From SIG607 sp045655165 (GTDB lineage Bacteria; Bacillota; Clostridia; Oscillospirales; Acutalibacteraceae): a stretch of DNA of 14,698 bases. The notes below the pieces were generated by a model, which worked only from the letters and a program-made list of their open reading frames with translations, had not been told where the DNA came from and did no database searches. Both the position numbers and the translations under genes were made by a program. Of the stretch, positions 1 through 6,782 are shown piece by piece (the first letter of the stretch is position 1; every line of letters starts with the position of its first letter). The DNA lies in contig JAZOOT010000039.1 of assembly GCA_045655165.1 (NCBI GenBank), forward strand, positions 1 to 14,698. The letters are read 5' to 3'.

Positions 1-93
1 ATTACTTAATTTCTTTTAAGAATCGTCGGGTCCTTTTTGTTTGTCGTTGTTTAATTTTCAAGGTTCGTTTTGCTACCCGCCTGAGCGGACAGC
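1..93 (-). other. rRNA-operon-like leader (5' part of a stable RNA transcript leaving the window)
   Basis: Read on the minus strand, this stretch follows the strong promoter at 93-128. It contains a small hairpin (CCGC-loop-GCGG, 77-88) and then the motif CCTTGAAAATTAAACAACG (about 46-64). That motif resembles the conserved 'CTTTGAAAACT...AACA' leader and spacer sequences of Firmicute rrn operons, which are linked to antitermination and precursor processing. No protein start is visible. I infer that a 16S rRNA gene, or a tRNA/rRNA cluster, begins just left of the window. A tRNA operon or another abundant RNA is the alternative. The rRNA itself is not present here. Confidence 0.5.
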
Positions 94-128
94 TTTATTA
101 TTCTAACACAACACACCCCTTATGTCAA
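93..128 (-). promoter_or_regulatory. Strong sigma-A promoter with A/T-rich upstream element, reading left out of the window
   Basis: On the minus strand the -35 is TTGACA (123-128) and the -10 is TAGAAT (100-105), with an exact 17-bp spacer. The start is predicted near 93. Immediately upstream (129-165) is an almost pure A/T tract typical of UP elements on stable-RNA promoters. No open reading frame follows within the window, so this promoter most likely drives a stable RNA lying beyond position 1. The hexamers and spacing are seen directly; the rRNA target is inferred from the leader that follows. Confidence 0.8.
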
Positions 129-208
129 GCGATTTTTTTATAAATTTTTATTTTTTTTAGTTTGACATAAAAGATACCTTATTTTGTGTAATTTTTATTG
201 AAAATATA

Positions 209-859
209 CTAATTTTCACTGTTTCTAAGCTTTTCTAATATCTTTTTTTCGCTTCTTGACACCTGAACCTGCGTCATGCTTAAAATTTTTGCGGTTTCGC
301 TTTGGGTTTTATATTTAAAGTATCTTAAATTTATTATTTCCTGTTCGTTTTTTTGCAAACACTTCATAAGTTGTTTTACGTACAGTTTATTATCAACTGT
401 TTCTTCTTCGCTTTCTACTGGAATATCGGTTTGTTTCTCTTTTTCATCGTCGTCAGTTAAGGAAACGGTTGGTTGCAAAACACAAAGGGCTTGTGCCACT
501 TCAGCAACATCAAGCCCCATTTTTTCTGCAAGCATATTTACCCCAACTTCCGCAACGTTTGTTTTTTCTAATCTTTGTTTTTCATTAAGCACTTTTAGTG
601 CCGTTTCCTTTAGTGAGCGCGAAACTTTTACCGCACCTGTATCTCGAAACAATCTTTTTATTTCGCCTAATATGGTTGGTACGGCGTAGGTTGAGAAAGC
701 AAGGCCTCGGGTTTTATCAAAACCGTCGGCCGCTTTTATTAAACCTATGCACCCTACCTGATATAAATCTTCGTATTCTATTCCCCTTCCTTTAAAACGC
801 AATGCGCAAGAATGAACCAACCCCAAATTATTGGTTATAAGGTTGTTTCTTTCATCCAT
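209..859 (-). CDS. sigF: RNA polymerase sporulation sigma factor SigF (forespore-specific)
   Basis: This is the first forespore-specific sigma factor, held inactive by SpoIIAB until asymmetric septation. The 216-residue product has sigma region 2 at about 10-80 (DLYQVGCIGLIKAADGFD at 31-48, then FSTYAVPTILGEIKR and VKVSRSLKE). A region 3 segment spans about 82-135. Region 4 carries a helix-turn-helix at about 185-212 (TQSETAKILSMTQVQVSR), closely matching SigF/SigG. It is the third gene of the cassette; its ATG overlaps the spoIIAB stop by 8 bases (ATGGATGA), suggesting translational coupling, and a weak AAGG lies 10 bases upstream. Oddity: compared with B. subtilis SigF (255 residues), about 30-35 N-terminal residues before region 2.1 are absent. 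SigG is the main alternative by sequence, but the position after spoIIAB settles SigF. No clear intrinsic terminator follows. Confidence 0.95.
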   Translation of the reverse strand: MDERNNLITNNLGLVHSCALRFKGRGIEYEDLYQVGCIGLIKAADGFDKTRGLAFSTYAVPTILGEIKRLFRDTGAVKVSRSLKETALKVLNEKQRLEKTNVAEVGVNMLAEKMGLDVAEVAQALCVLQPTVSLTDDDEKEKQTDIPVESEEETVDNKLYVKQLMKCLQKNEQEIINLRYFKYKTQSETAKILSMTQVQVSRSEKKILEKLRNSEN

Positions 860-1295
860 TTGCGCTAAACCTTATATTAAGTTGTTTTATTAAGGTAACG
901 GTTGTTCCCTTACCAACCTTTGAATACACCTTAACGTTATCGCTGAAACTTTGCATAACAGCAAAGCCAAGACCTGCGCGTTCGCCGCCTACCGTTGTGA
1001 AAAGCGGTTCCATTGCCTGTTTTATATTATCAATACCGCAACCCTTATCTCTTATTTTAATTTTAACTTTATTGCTTTCAAGCAATTCTACTGTTATGTA
1101 GATTTTTCCTATTGTGTTTTTATAAGCGTGAACAATGCAATTAGTGACCGCTTCGGAAACGGCGGTTTTTACATCGTTTAATTCTTCTATTGTTGGGTCA
1201 AGCTGGGTTAAAAAAGCCGACACCGCCGCGCGTGCAAAATATTCGTTTGAAGAAAACGACAAAATTGTCATTGTAAATTTATTTATTTGTTTCAA
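852..1295 (-). CDS. spoIIAB: Anti-sigma F factor / serine kinase SpoIIAB
   Basis: This GHKL-fold kinase binds and inhibits SigF, and phosphorylates SpoIIAA at serine. ATP-site motifs are visible: the N box EAVTN (E48, N52), the G1 motif DKGCGI (83-88) and the glycine-rich G2 region GERAGLGFAVM (104-114). The N-terminal NEYFAR segment (R22) matches the SigF/SpoIIAA contact region of the B. subtilis protein. I place the start at TTG 1295 because a perfect GGAGG (1304-1308) lies 8 bases upstream. This gives 147 residues beginning MKQINKF, about the length of the B. subtilis protein (146). A longer frame from TTG 1310 would start inside the ribosome-binding site, and ATG 1271 has no such site. 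The gene overlaps spoIIAA by 17 bases and sigF by 8, so the three products are probably made in tight stoichiometry. Confidence 0.95.
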   Translation of the reverse strand: MKQINKFTMTILSFSSNEYFARAAVSAFLTQLDPTIEELNDVKTAVSEAVTNCIVHAYKNTIGKIYITVELLESNKVKIKIRDKGCGIDNIKQAMEPLFTTVGGERAGLGFAVMQSFSDNVKVYSKVGKGTTVTLIKQLNIRFSANG

Positions 1296-1614
1296 CCTTA
1301 AAACCTCCAATATCTAATTTTGCTAATTTTTCTATTCCTGACAGTTTCATTATTTTATATATTTGAGGGCTTGTCCCCGTTATGTGCATTTGTGCTCCGG
1401 TTGGCTGCAAATTACGAAATCTTCCCATTACAAGACCAATACCCGAACTATCCATAAAACTTACTGCCGAAAAATCGAGCACCAAAAGACTTGGCATATT
1501 AAGTTCAACTGCCGAATCGATTTCTTTTCGTATATGCGCGGCGTTATGGTGGTCAAGTTCACCTTCAATATATGCCGAAACAACCTCGCCCTTTACACTT
1601 ATTCTTACAGGCAT
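1279..1614 (-). CDS. spoIIAA: Anti-sigma F factor antagonist SpoIIAA (STAS domain)
   Basis: This anti-anti-sigma factor, when dephosphorylated (by SpoIIE in characterised species), binds SpoIIAB and releases SigF in the forespore. The 111-residue product is a single STAS domain. It has the family signature GELDHH (18-23) and the phosphorylation loop FMDSSGIG (53-60), in which S56 aligns with the phosphorylated Ser58 of B. subtilis. The ATG is preceded by AAAGGAG at 9 bases, a good site. It is the first gene of the cassette. In B. subtilis this operon is read by sigma-H with Spo0A. Here the 85-bp gap to valS shows neither a clear sigma-H promoter nor a clean Spo0A box outside the valS terminator stem, so its control cannot be read confidently. 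Confidence 0.95.
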   Translation of the reverse strand: MPVRISVKGEVVSAYIEGELDHHNAAHIRKEIDSAVELNMPSLLVLDFSAVSFMDSSGIGLVMGRFRNLQPTGAQMHITGTSPQIYKIMKLSGIEKLAKLDIGGFKVETNK

Positions 1615-1660
1615 TTTTTCACGCTCCTTTTAGTTTTACTTTATATTAATATAAAACAAA

Positions 1661-1692
1661 TAAAAAAAGTGTCGCTTTAGGGCGACACTTTT
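1661..1692 (-). terminator. Intrinsic terminator of valS
   Basis: An 11-bp stem (AAAAGTGTCGC at 1665-1675 pairing with GCGACACTTTT at 1682-1692) with a 6-base loop is followed on the minus strand by seven T residues. It lies 8 bases past the valS stop and separates valS from the spoIIA cassette. The plus-strand side has only a weak T run, so it acts mainly on valS. Confidence 0.88.
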
Positions 1693-1699
1693 AAAATAT

Positions 1700-4330
1700 T
1701 TACATTTTAGACTTTAAATCGTTAATGCTTTCTTCAATCATTTTAATTTTTTCGCAAACCTTTGCGTGTTGTTCGCGCTGAGTTTTAATAAGTGCTTCGG
1801 GCGCCTTTGCAACAAAGCCGGGGTTGTTAAGTTTCTTTTCAAAGAAATCTTTATCAACATTGGCTTTGGCAAGTTCTTTCTCAAGCCGTGCAATTTCAGC
1901 AGTGAAATCAACAAGTTCGTTCATTGGCAAATAAATATTTGCTTCTTGCGTTACAATTGTAACTGCACCTTCAATATTAAAGGTATCGGCAATTTCAACT
2001 GCACTTGCACTTGCCAAACGGCAAATAAACGGAACGCCTGCGCTGAACACTTCTGCTTTTTTGGTTGCAACACAAACCTTTGCTTTTTTAGAGGGCGGAA
2101 CGTTCATTTCTGCCCTGCGGTTACGAATTGCTTTGATTGCATCCATAATAATTTCAAATTCTTCTTCGCTTTGTGCAAAGTTTAATTCTTGGTTTACTGT
2201 AGGCCAAGCGGAAATCATTATAGATTCGCCTTCGTGCGGGAGTGACTGCCAAATTTCTTCGGTAATAAACGGCATTAAGGGGTGCAAAAGTTTAAGTGTG
2301 TTGCTAAACACGTAAACAAGCACTCTTCTTGCGTTATCGGCGGCAGTTTCATCGTTGCCGTTTAAGCGTGATTTACAAATTTCAATGTACCAATCGCAAA
2401 ATACATCCCAAATAAAATCGTAAAGTTTTTGTGCGGCAAGACCAAGTTCGCTTTTTTCGAGGCAATCGGTAATTTCGCCAACCAAACGGTTATATTTAGT
2501 AAGTATCCATTTATCTTCAAGTGCGAGTGTTTCGGGAAGTGTAAAGCCACTGTCTTCCTTAAGGTTCATAAGAAGAAATCTTGCGGCGTTCCAAATTTTG
2601 TTTGCAAAGTTACGGCAAGATTCAACACGCGACGGAATGTAGCGCATATCGTTACCGGGGCTGTTGCCGGTTAAAAGCGAGAAACGAAGTGCATCGGCAC
2701 CATAGTTTTCGATAACTTCAAGCGGGTCAACACCGTTGCCGAGTGACTTGGACATTTTTCTGCCTTGTTCATCACGCACAAGACCGTGAATTAAAACTGT
2801 GTTAAACGGTACCTGTTTTGTGTGTTCAATGCCCGAGAACATCATTCGCATTACCCAGAACGGAATAATATCGTAGCCCGTTACAAGTGTATTTGTGGGA
2901 TAATAATGTTCAAAATCTTCGGTTTTTTCGGGCCAACCCAAAGTTGAGAACGGCCAAAGAGCCGAAGAAAACCAAGTATCTAATGTATCGGGGTCTTGGT
3001 AAATTTCTTTAGCACCGCACTTTTCACAACAAGTGGCATCGGTTTTAGAAACGGTTATATGACCGCATTTTTCACAGTACCAAGCGGGGATTCTGTGGCC
3101 CCACCAAAGTTGTCGTGAAATACACCAATCTCTGATATTTTCAAGCCAATGGAAATAAACCTTTTCAAAACGCGTGGGAATAAATTTGGTTTCACCGTTT
3201 TTAACTGCGTCAATTGCCGGTGTGGCAAGAGGTTTCATTTTAACAAACCACTGTTTTGAAACCCTTGGTTCAACGGTTGTTGAACAACGGTAGCAAGTTC
3301 CAACATTGTGGTTGTAATCTTCTACCTTAACCAAAGCGCCCTCGGCCTCCAAATCTTTAACCATTGCTTTACGCGCTTCGTAACGGTCAAGCCCTGCATA
3401 GCGCGGGTAATCTTCGGTAATTTTAGCGTCATCGGTTAATACATTTATTACAGGAAGATTATGGCGAAGACCAACTTCAAAGTCGTTCGGGTCGTGCGCG
3501 GGAGTAATTTTAACAACACCCGTACCAAAATCCATTTCAACGTAATCGTCGGCAATAATGGGAATTTCGCGGTGTACCAAAGGTAAAATAAGTGTTTTGC
3601 CAACCAAATGTGTATATCTTTCATCGTTTGGGTTTACCGCAACGGCGGTATCGCCCAACAAGGTTTCGGGGCGGGTTGTAGCAAGGCAAAGATAACCGCT
3701 TCCATCTTTAAGCGGATAACGAAGATGCCAAAAATGACCTGCCTGGTCTTCGTATTCAACTTCAGCATCGGAAATTGAAGTTAAGCAATGCGGACACCAG
3801 TTGATTATTCTTTCACCGCGGTAAATAAGACCTTTATTATAAAGGTTTACAAACACTTCTTTTACGGCTTTGTTACAGCCCTCGTCCATTGTAAAACGCA
3901 AACGGTCCCAGTCGCAAGAAGAGCCAAGCTTTTTAAGCTGTTCAACAATTCTTCCGCCGTACTGTTCTTTCCATTCCCAAGCCCTTTTCAAAAAGCCATC
4001 GCGTCCAAGGTCTTCTTTGGTAACACCTTCACTACGCATTTTTTCAACAATTTTTGCTTCGGTGGCAATAGACGCGTGGTCGGTGCCGGGAAGCCACAAA
4101 GTGTCGAATCCCTGCATACGCTTAAAACGAATGAGCGAGTCTTGAAGCGTGTTATCAAGAGCATATCCCATATGTAATTGACCTGTAATATTTGGGGGCG
4201 GAATAACAATGGTATAGGTGGGTTTGTTTTTTTCACATTTTGCGTGAAAATATTTTTTGCTAACCCACTGGTTATATACTCTGTCTTCTACCTCTTTGGG
4301 ATTATACTGTTTGGGTAATTCTTTAGCCAA
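1700..4330 (-). CDS. valS: Valine--tRNA ligase (valyl-tRNA synthetase)
   Basis: This class I aminoacyl-tRNA synthetase charges tRNA-Val in the cytoplasm. The 876-residue length is normal for bacterial ValRS. Seen in order: the HIGH-type signature HMGY (53-56) after PPPNITGQL; an inserted editing (CP1) domain containing TTRPETLLGD and ITPAHDPNDF; two Cys pairs of zinc-ribbon type (CEKCG twice, about 415-440); the catalytic loop KMSKS (525-529, in GRKMSKSLGNG); an anticodon-binding region; and a C-terminal coiled-coil arm rich in Glu and Lys (about 805-876), characteristic of ValRS. The start is TTG, with GAGG 8 bases upstream and no nearby in-frame ATG; MAKELPKQYNPKEVE is a typical ValRS N-terminus. 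It has its own promoter and terminator. The leader is only about 27 bases, so there is no room for a T-box. Confidence 0.98.
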   Translation of the reverse strand: MAKELPKQYNPKEVEDRVYNQWVSKKYFHAKCEKNKPTYTIVIPPPNITGQLHMGYALDNTLQDSLIRFKRMQGFDTLWLPGTDHASIATEAKIVEKMRSEGVTKEDLGRDGFLKRAWEWKEQYGGRIVEQLKKLGSSCDWDRLRFTMDEGCNKAVKEVFVNLYNKGLIYRGERIINWCPHCLTSISDAEVEYEDQAGHFWHLRYPLKDGSGYLCLATTRPETLLGDTAVAVNPNDERYTHLVGKTLILPLVHREIPIIADDYVEMDFGTGVVKITPAHDPNDFEVGLRHNLPVINVLTDDAKITEDYPRYAGLDRYEARKAMVKDLEAEGALVKVEDYNHNVGTCYRCSTTVEPRVSKQWFVKMKPLATPAIDAVKNGETKFIPTRFEKVYFHWLENIRDWCISRQLWWGHRIPAWYCEKCGHITVSKTDATCCEKCGAKEIYQDPDTLDTWFSSALWPFSTLGWPEKTEDFEHYYPTNTLVTGYDIIPFWVMRMMFSGIEHTKQVPFNTVLIHGLVRDEQGRKMSKSLGNGVDPLEVIENYGADALRFSLLTGNSPGNDMRYIPSRVESCRNFANKIWNAARFLLMNLKEDSGFTLPETLALEDKWILTKYNRLVGEITDCLEKSELGLAAQKLYDFIWDVFCDWYIEICKSRLNGNDETAADNARRVLVYVFSNTLKLLHPLMPFITEEIWQSLPHEGESIMISAWPTVNQELNFAQSEEEFEIIMDAIKAIRNRRAEMNVPPSKKAKVCVATKKAEVFSAGVPFICRLASASAVEIADTFNIEGAVTIVTQEANIYLPMNELVDFTAEIARLEKELAKANVDKDFFEKKLNNPGFVAKAPEALIKTQREQHAKVCEKIKMIEESINDLKSKM

Positions 4331-4363
4331 TTTTCTTACCTCGCTAATAAAATAATTAAATAA

Positions 4364-4392
4364 ATAATATACCTAAAAAAATGGTTTGTCAA
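4364..4392 (-). promoter_or_regulatory. sigma-A promoter of valS
   Basis: On the minus strand, TTGACA (4387-4392) and TATTAT (4364-4369) are separated by exactly 17 bp. The predicted start is near 4357, which leaves a leader of about 27 bases before the TTG start of valS. The short leader rules out a T-box riboswitch between this promoter and the gene. Confidence 0.82.
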
Positions 4393-4435
4393 ACATTTAA
4401 TGTATAAATTAAGAAAAACCGCAGAAAATTATTCT

Positions 4436-4519
4436 TGTCAGCTAAATTTATAAGCGTTTGCAATTTATATATGGCTGACACCGTCCGAATCAAAATTGGT
4501 TCGGACGGTTTGTTTTTTT
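4436..4519 (+). ncRNA. Possible small plus-strand RNA ending in a strong intrinsic terminator
   Basis: Two consecutive inverted repeats lie here. TGTCAGC (4436-4442) pairs with GCTGACA (4474-4480), enclosing 31 bases. Directly next to it is a near-perfect 10-bp stem ending in a T-rich tail. No plus-strand gene leads into it; both flanking genes (valS and the parC-like gene) are on the minus strand. A 3' terminator preceded by another foldable stem is the usual shape of a small RNA. The weak point is the promoter: the best plus-strand -10-like site is TATAAA (4403-4408), and no convincing -35 lies 16-18 bp upstream. The terminator hairpin is certain as sequence; the RNA is an inference. Confidence 0.3.
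4480..4519 (+). terminator. Strong plus-strand intrinsic terminator opposing the parC-like gene
   Basis: The stem ACCGTCCGAA (4480-4489) pairs with TTCGGACGGT (4500-4509). It is followed on the plus strand by TTGTTTTTTT, reaching the stop codon of the minus-strand parC-like gene. On the minus strand the same hairpin has A residues before it and no T run after it, so it is not a canonical terminator for the topoisomerase operon. It either stops an antisense or small transcript, or works as a 3' end-protecting hairpin for the parC-like mRNA. Confidence 0.75.
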
Positions 4520-6764
4520 ATAATTCCATTTCTACCTGTGTATCGGTACTGTCACTTGATAGTTTGCTTCCCGCGGCGGGTAAATTTTTTGCGCGGTAGC
4601 GGTATTCGTTTTGTATACTGCCCTTTTGGTGAAGCGTTGCGCTACATATTTTTTGACCGCGTTTTTGTGTCATTACCGAAATACCGCCGTTATCTTTTGC
4701 TGCTTTAAGCGGTACGCTTGCCGTGTTGACAAGAAGTGCTTTGCCGTTTGTTGATTTAAGCAAAATATCGCAGTCATCTTCAATTTGAAGAGCTTGGCTT
4801 ATGGGGAATTTTTCGCAATATGCCTTTATAAGTTTTTTGCGGTTTGTTTTGGTTTCGTAAGAAGAAACCGCAACCTTTGCCACCTTGCCGTTTTCAAACA
4901 CAAATATAAAGTAACCTTTATAATTATTGGTTACACCCATAAACACGGTGGTTTCTCCCGATTCCATATCAAGTTTAGACGGCACGTAATCGCCAAGCAA
5001 ACTTGCCTTAGTTTCAGAAAAATCGTTTACCCTTGCTTTATAAACCTGCGCTTTGTTAGTAAAGAAAAGCAGTTCGTGAGCATTGGTGGCTTCAATTGTT
5101 TGAGTAAGCGTATCGCCCTCTTTTAATTTTTGTTCACCTCTCATACGAAGTGACTGCGGTGTAATCTTTTTAAAGTAACCGTCACGGCTAAAGAACAAAG
5201 TAACGGGCGAACGGTCAATAACCTCTTCGGTTTCGTTATCGTTCTCTTCTTCTGCATTTACTATTTTGGTAAGACGTTCTTTGCCGTATTTTTTAATTAC
5301 TTCTTTAAGTTCATTTATAATTATTTTGTTAATTTTGCTTTTGCTAATAAGAATTTCTTCCATTTCTTTAATATCAGCAGTAAGTTGTTCAATGTCTTTT
5401 AAACGTTTTAAAATGTATTCGCGGTTTAAATGGCGAAGTTTAATTTCGGCAACGTGTTCCGCCTGTTCTTTATCAATTCCAAAACCAATCATTAAGTTTG
5501 GCACAACTTCTTTTTCTTCGGCGGTTTCGCGAACAATTTTAATTGCCTTATCAATATCAAGAAGAATTTTTTCAAGGCCCAAAAGCAAGTGCAAGCGGTT
5601 TCTCGCTTTGGTTAAATCAAAGTAAACTCTGCGTTTAACACATTCGCGTCGGTATGCCACCCATTCGCAAATAATTTCTTTAACACCCAAAACCTGCGGT
5701 GTACCCGCAATAAGAATGTTAAAGTTACAAGAAAAACTATCTTGCAAAGGTGTTAATTTAAAAAGTTTTTTCATTAAAGCGTCGGGGTCGGTACCGCGTT
5801 TTAAGTCAATTGTAATTTGCAAACCGCGCAAATCGGTTTCATCGCGGATATCGTTAATTTCGGTTAATTTCTTTGCTTTAACAAGTTCAATAACCTTTTC
5901 AATTATTGCTTCGGTTGTGGTGGTGGGCGGAATTTCTTTAATGTCTATGCAGTTTTGGGCTTTATCGTATTCGTAAACACTGCGAATTTTGAAACTTCCC
6001 CTACCCGTTTTATATATTTGTTCAATTTCTTCGCGGTTATAAAGAATTTCACCGCCAATGGGAAAATCAGGTGCTAAAAGTGTATCGGCAACATTTATAT
6101 CTTCATCTTTAATATAAGCAATGGTGGTTTCGCACACTTCGGAAAGATTAAAGGGGCAAATTGAACTTGCCATACCAACTGCAATACCTGTATTTGCATT
6201 TACAAGCACACTTGGGAAGGTAACTGGAAAGAGTGTAGGTTCTTTAAGTGTTGCATCGTAGTTGTCCACAAAATCAACAGTATCTTTATCAATATCGGCA
6301 AAAAGTTCAGCCGCAATAGGAGCCAACTTTGCTTCGGTATAACGCGAAGCGGCATACGCCATATCACGTGAATAAGCGCGGCCGAACGAACCCTTTGAAG
6401 CAACATAAGGGTGCAAAAGTGCCTGGTAACCTTCGGAAAGGCGCACCATTGTTTCGTAAATGGCAGCGTCGCCATGGGGGTTTAATTGCATTGTTCTGCC
6501 AACAATGTTAGCCGATTTTATTGTTCCCCCATTTAAAAGCCCCATTAAGTACATCATATATAAAAGTTTACGGTGCGAGGGTTTAAAACCGTCAATTTCG
6601 GGAATTGCACGTGAAAGAATTACACTCATGGCATAGGGCATATAGTTGCTTTGTAGTGTATCAACAATGGGCTGTTCAACAACAGTACCCGCACCCGCAA
6701 TATAAGCGTTGTTTGTATCGGCTTTTATTCTTTTTTCTTTTTCGTTTTTCTTTTTTGAAGCCAT
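4518..6764 (-). CDS. parC: Diverged type IIA DNA topoisomerase, subunit A (ParC/GyrA family)
   Basis: This is the DNA-cleaving subunit of an ATP-dependent type II topoisomerase. It breaks both strands through a catalytic tyrosine, Y142 in AASRYTEAKL (residues 138-147). The 748-residue product keeps the breakage-reunion domain (PHGDAAIYE, 96-104; SRDMAYAASRY, 132-142). A long helical region (about 370-490) and a short, degenerate C-terminal beta-pinwheel follow. The GyrA box is not intact: where it should lie there is RMRGEQKLKEGD, which argues for a decatenase-like role rather than supercoiling. At the quinolone site, A100 replaces the usual serine and E104 is the ParC-type acid. It starts 18 bases after its ParE-like partner with its own AGGAG site, so the two are one operon. 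Oscillospirales commonly carry such a diverged pair beside canonical gyrase, so the symbol is a family label. Confidence 0.85.
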   Translation of the reverse strand: MASKKKNEKEKRIKADTNNAYIAGAGTVVEQPIVDTLQSNYMPYAMSVILSRAIPEIDGFKPSHRKLLYMMYLMGLLNGGTIKSANIVGRTMQLNPHGDAAIYETMVRLSEGYQALLHPYVASKGSFGRAYSRDMAYAASRYTEAKLAPIAAELFADIDKDTVDFVDNYDATLKEPTLFPVTFPSVLVNANTGIAVGMASSICPFNLSEVCETTIAYIKDEDINVADTLLAPDFPIGGEILYNREEIEQIYKTGRGSFKIRSVYEYDKAQNCIDIKEIPPTTTTEAIIEKVIELVKAKKLTEINDIRDETDLRGLQITIDLKRGTDPDALMKKLFKLTPLQDSFSCNFNILIAGTPQVLGVKEIICEWVAYRRECVKRRVYFDLTKARNRLHLLLGLEKILLDIDKAIKIVRETAEEKEVVPNLMIGFGIDKEQAEHVAEIKLRHLNREYILKRLKDIEQLTADIKEMEEILISKSKINKIIINELKEVIKKYGKERLTKIVNAEEENDNETEEVIDRSPVTLFFSRDGYFKKITPQSLRMRGEQKLKEGDTLTQTIEATNAHELLFFTNKAQVYKARVNDFSETKASLLGDYVPSKLDMESGETTVFMGVTNNYKGYFIFVFENGKVAKVAVSSYETKTNRKKLIKAYCEKFPISQALQIEDDCDILLKSTNGKALLVNTASVPLKAAKDNGGISVMTQKRGQKICSATLHQKGSIQNEYRYRAKNLPAAGSKLSSDSTDTQVEMEL

Positions 6765-6782
6765 TTATATTCTCCTAATAAA

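Noticed and set aside
276..689. Long plus-strand open frame opposite sigF
   Set aside because: It is a shadow of the sigF coding sequence: low-complexity Ser/Phe-rich translation, no ribosome-binding site, and the opposite strand encodes a clear sigma factor.
4331..4517. T-box riboswitch ahead of valS
   Set aside because: The valS promoter leaves only about 27 bases of leader, and no T-box sequence or specifier stem can be seen.
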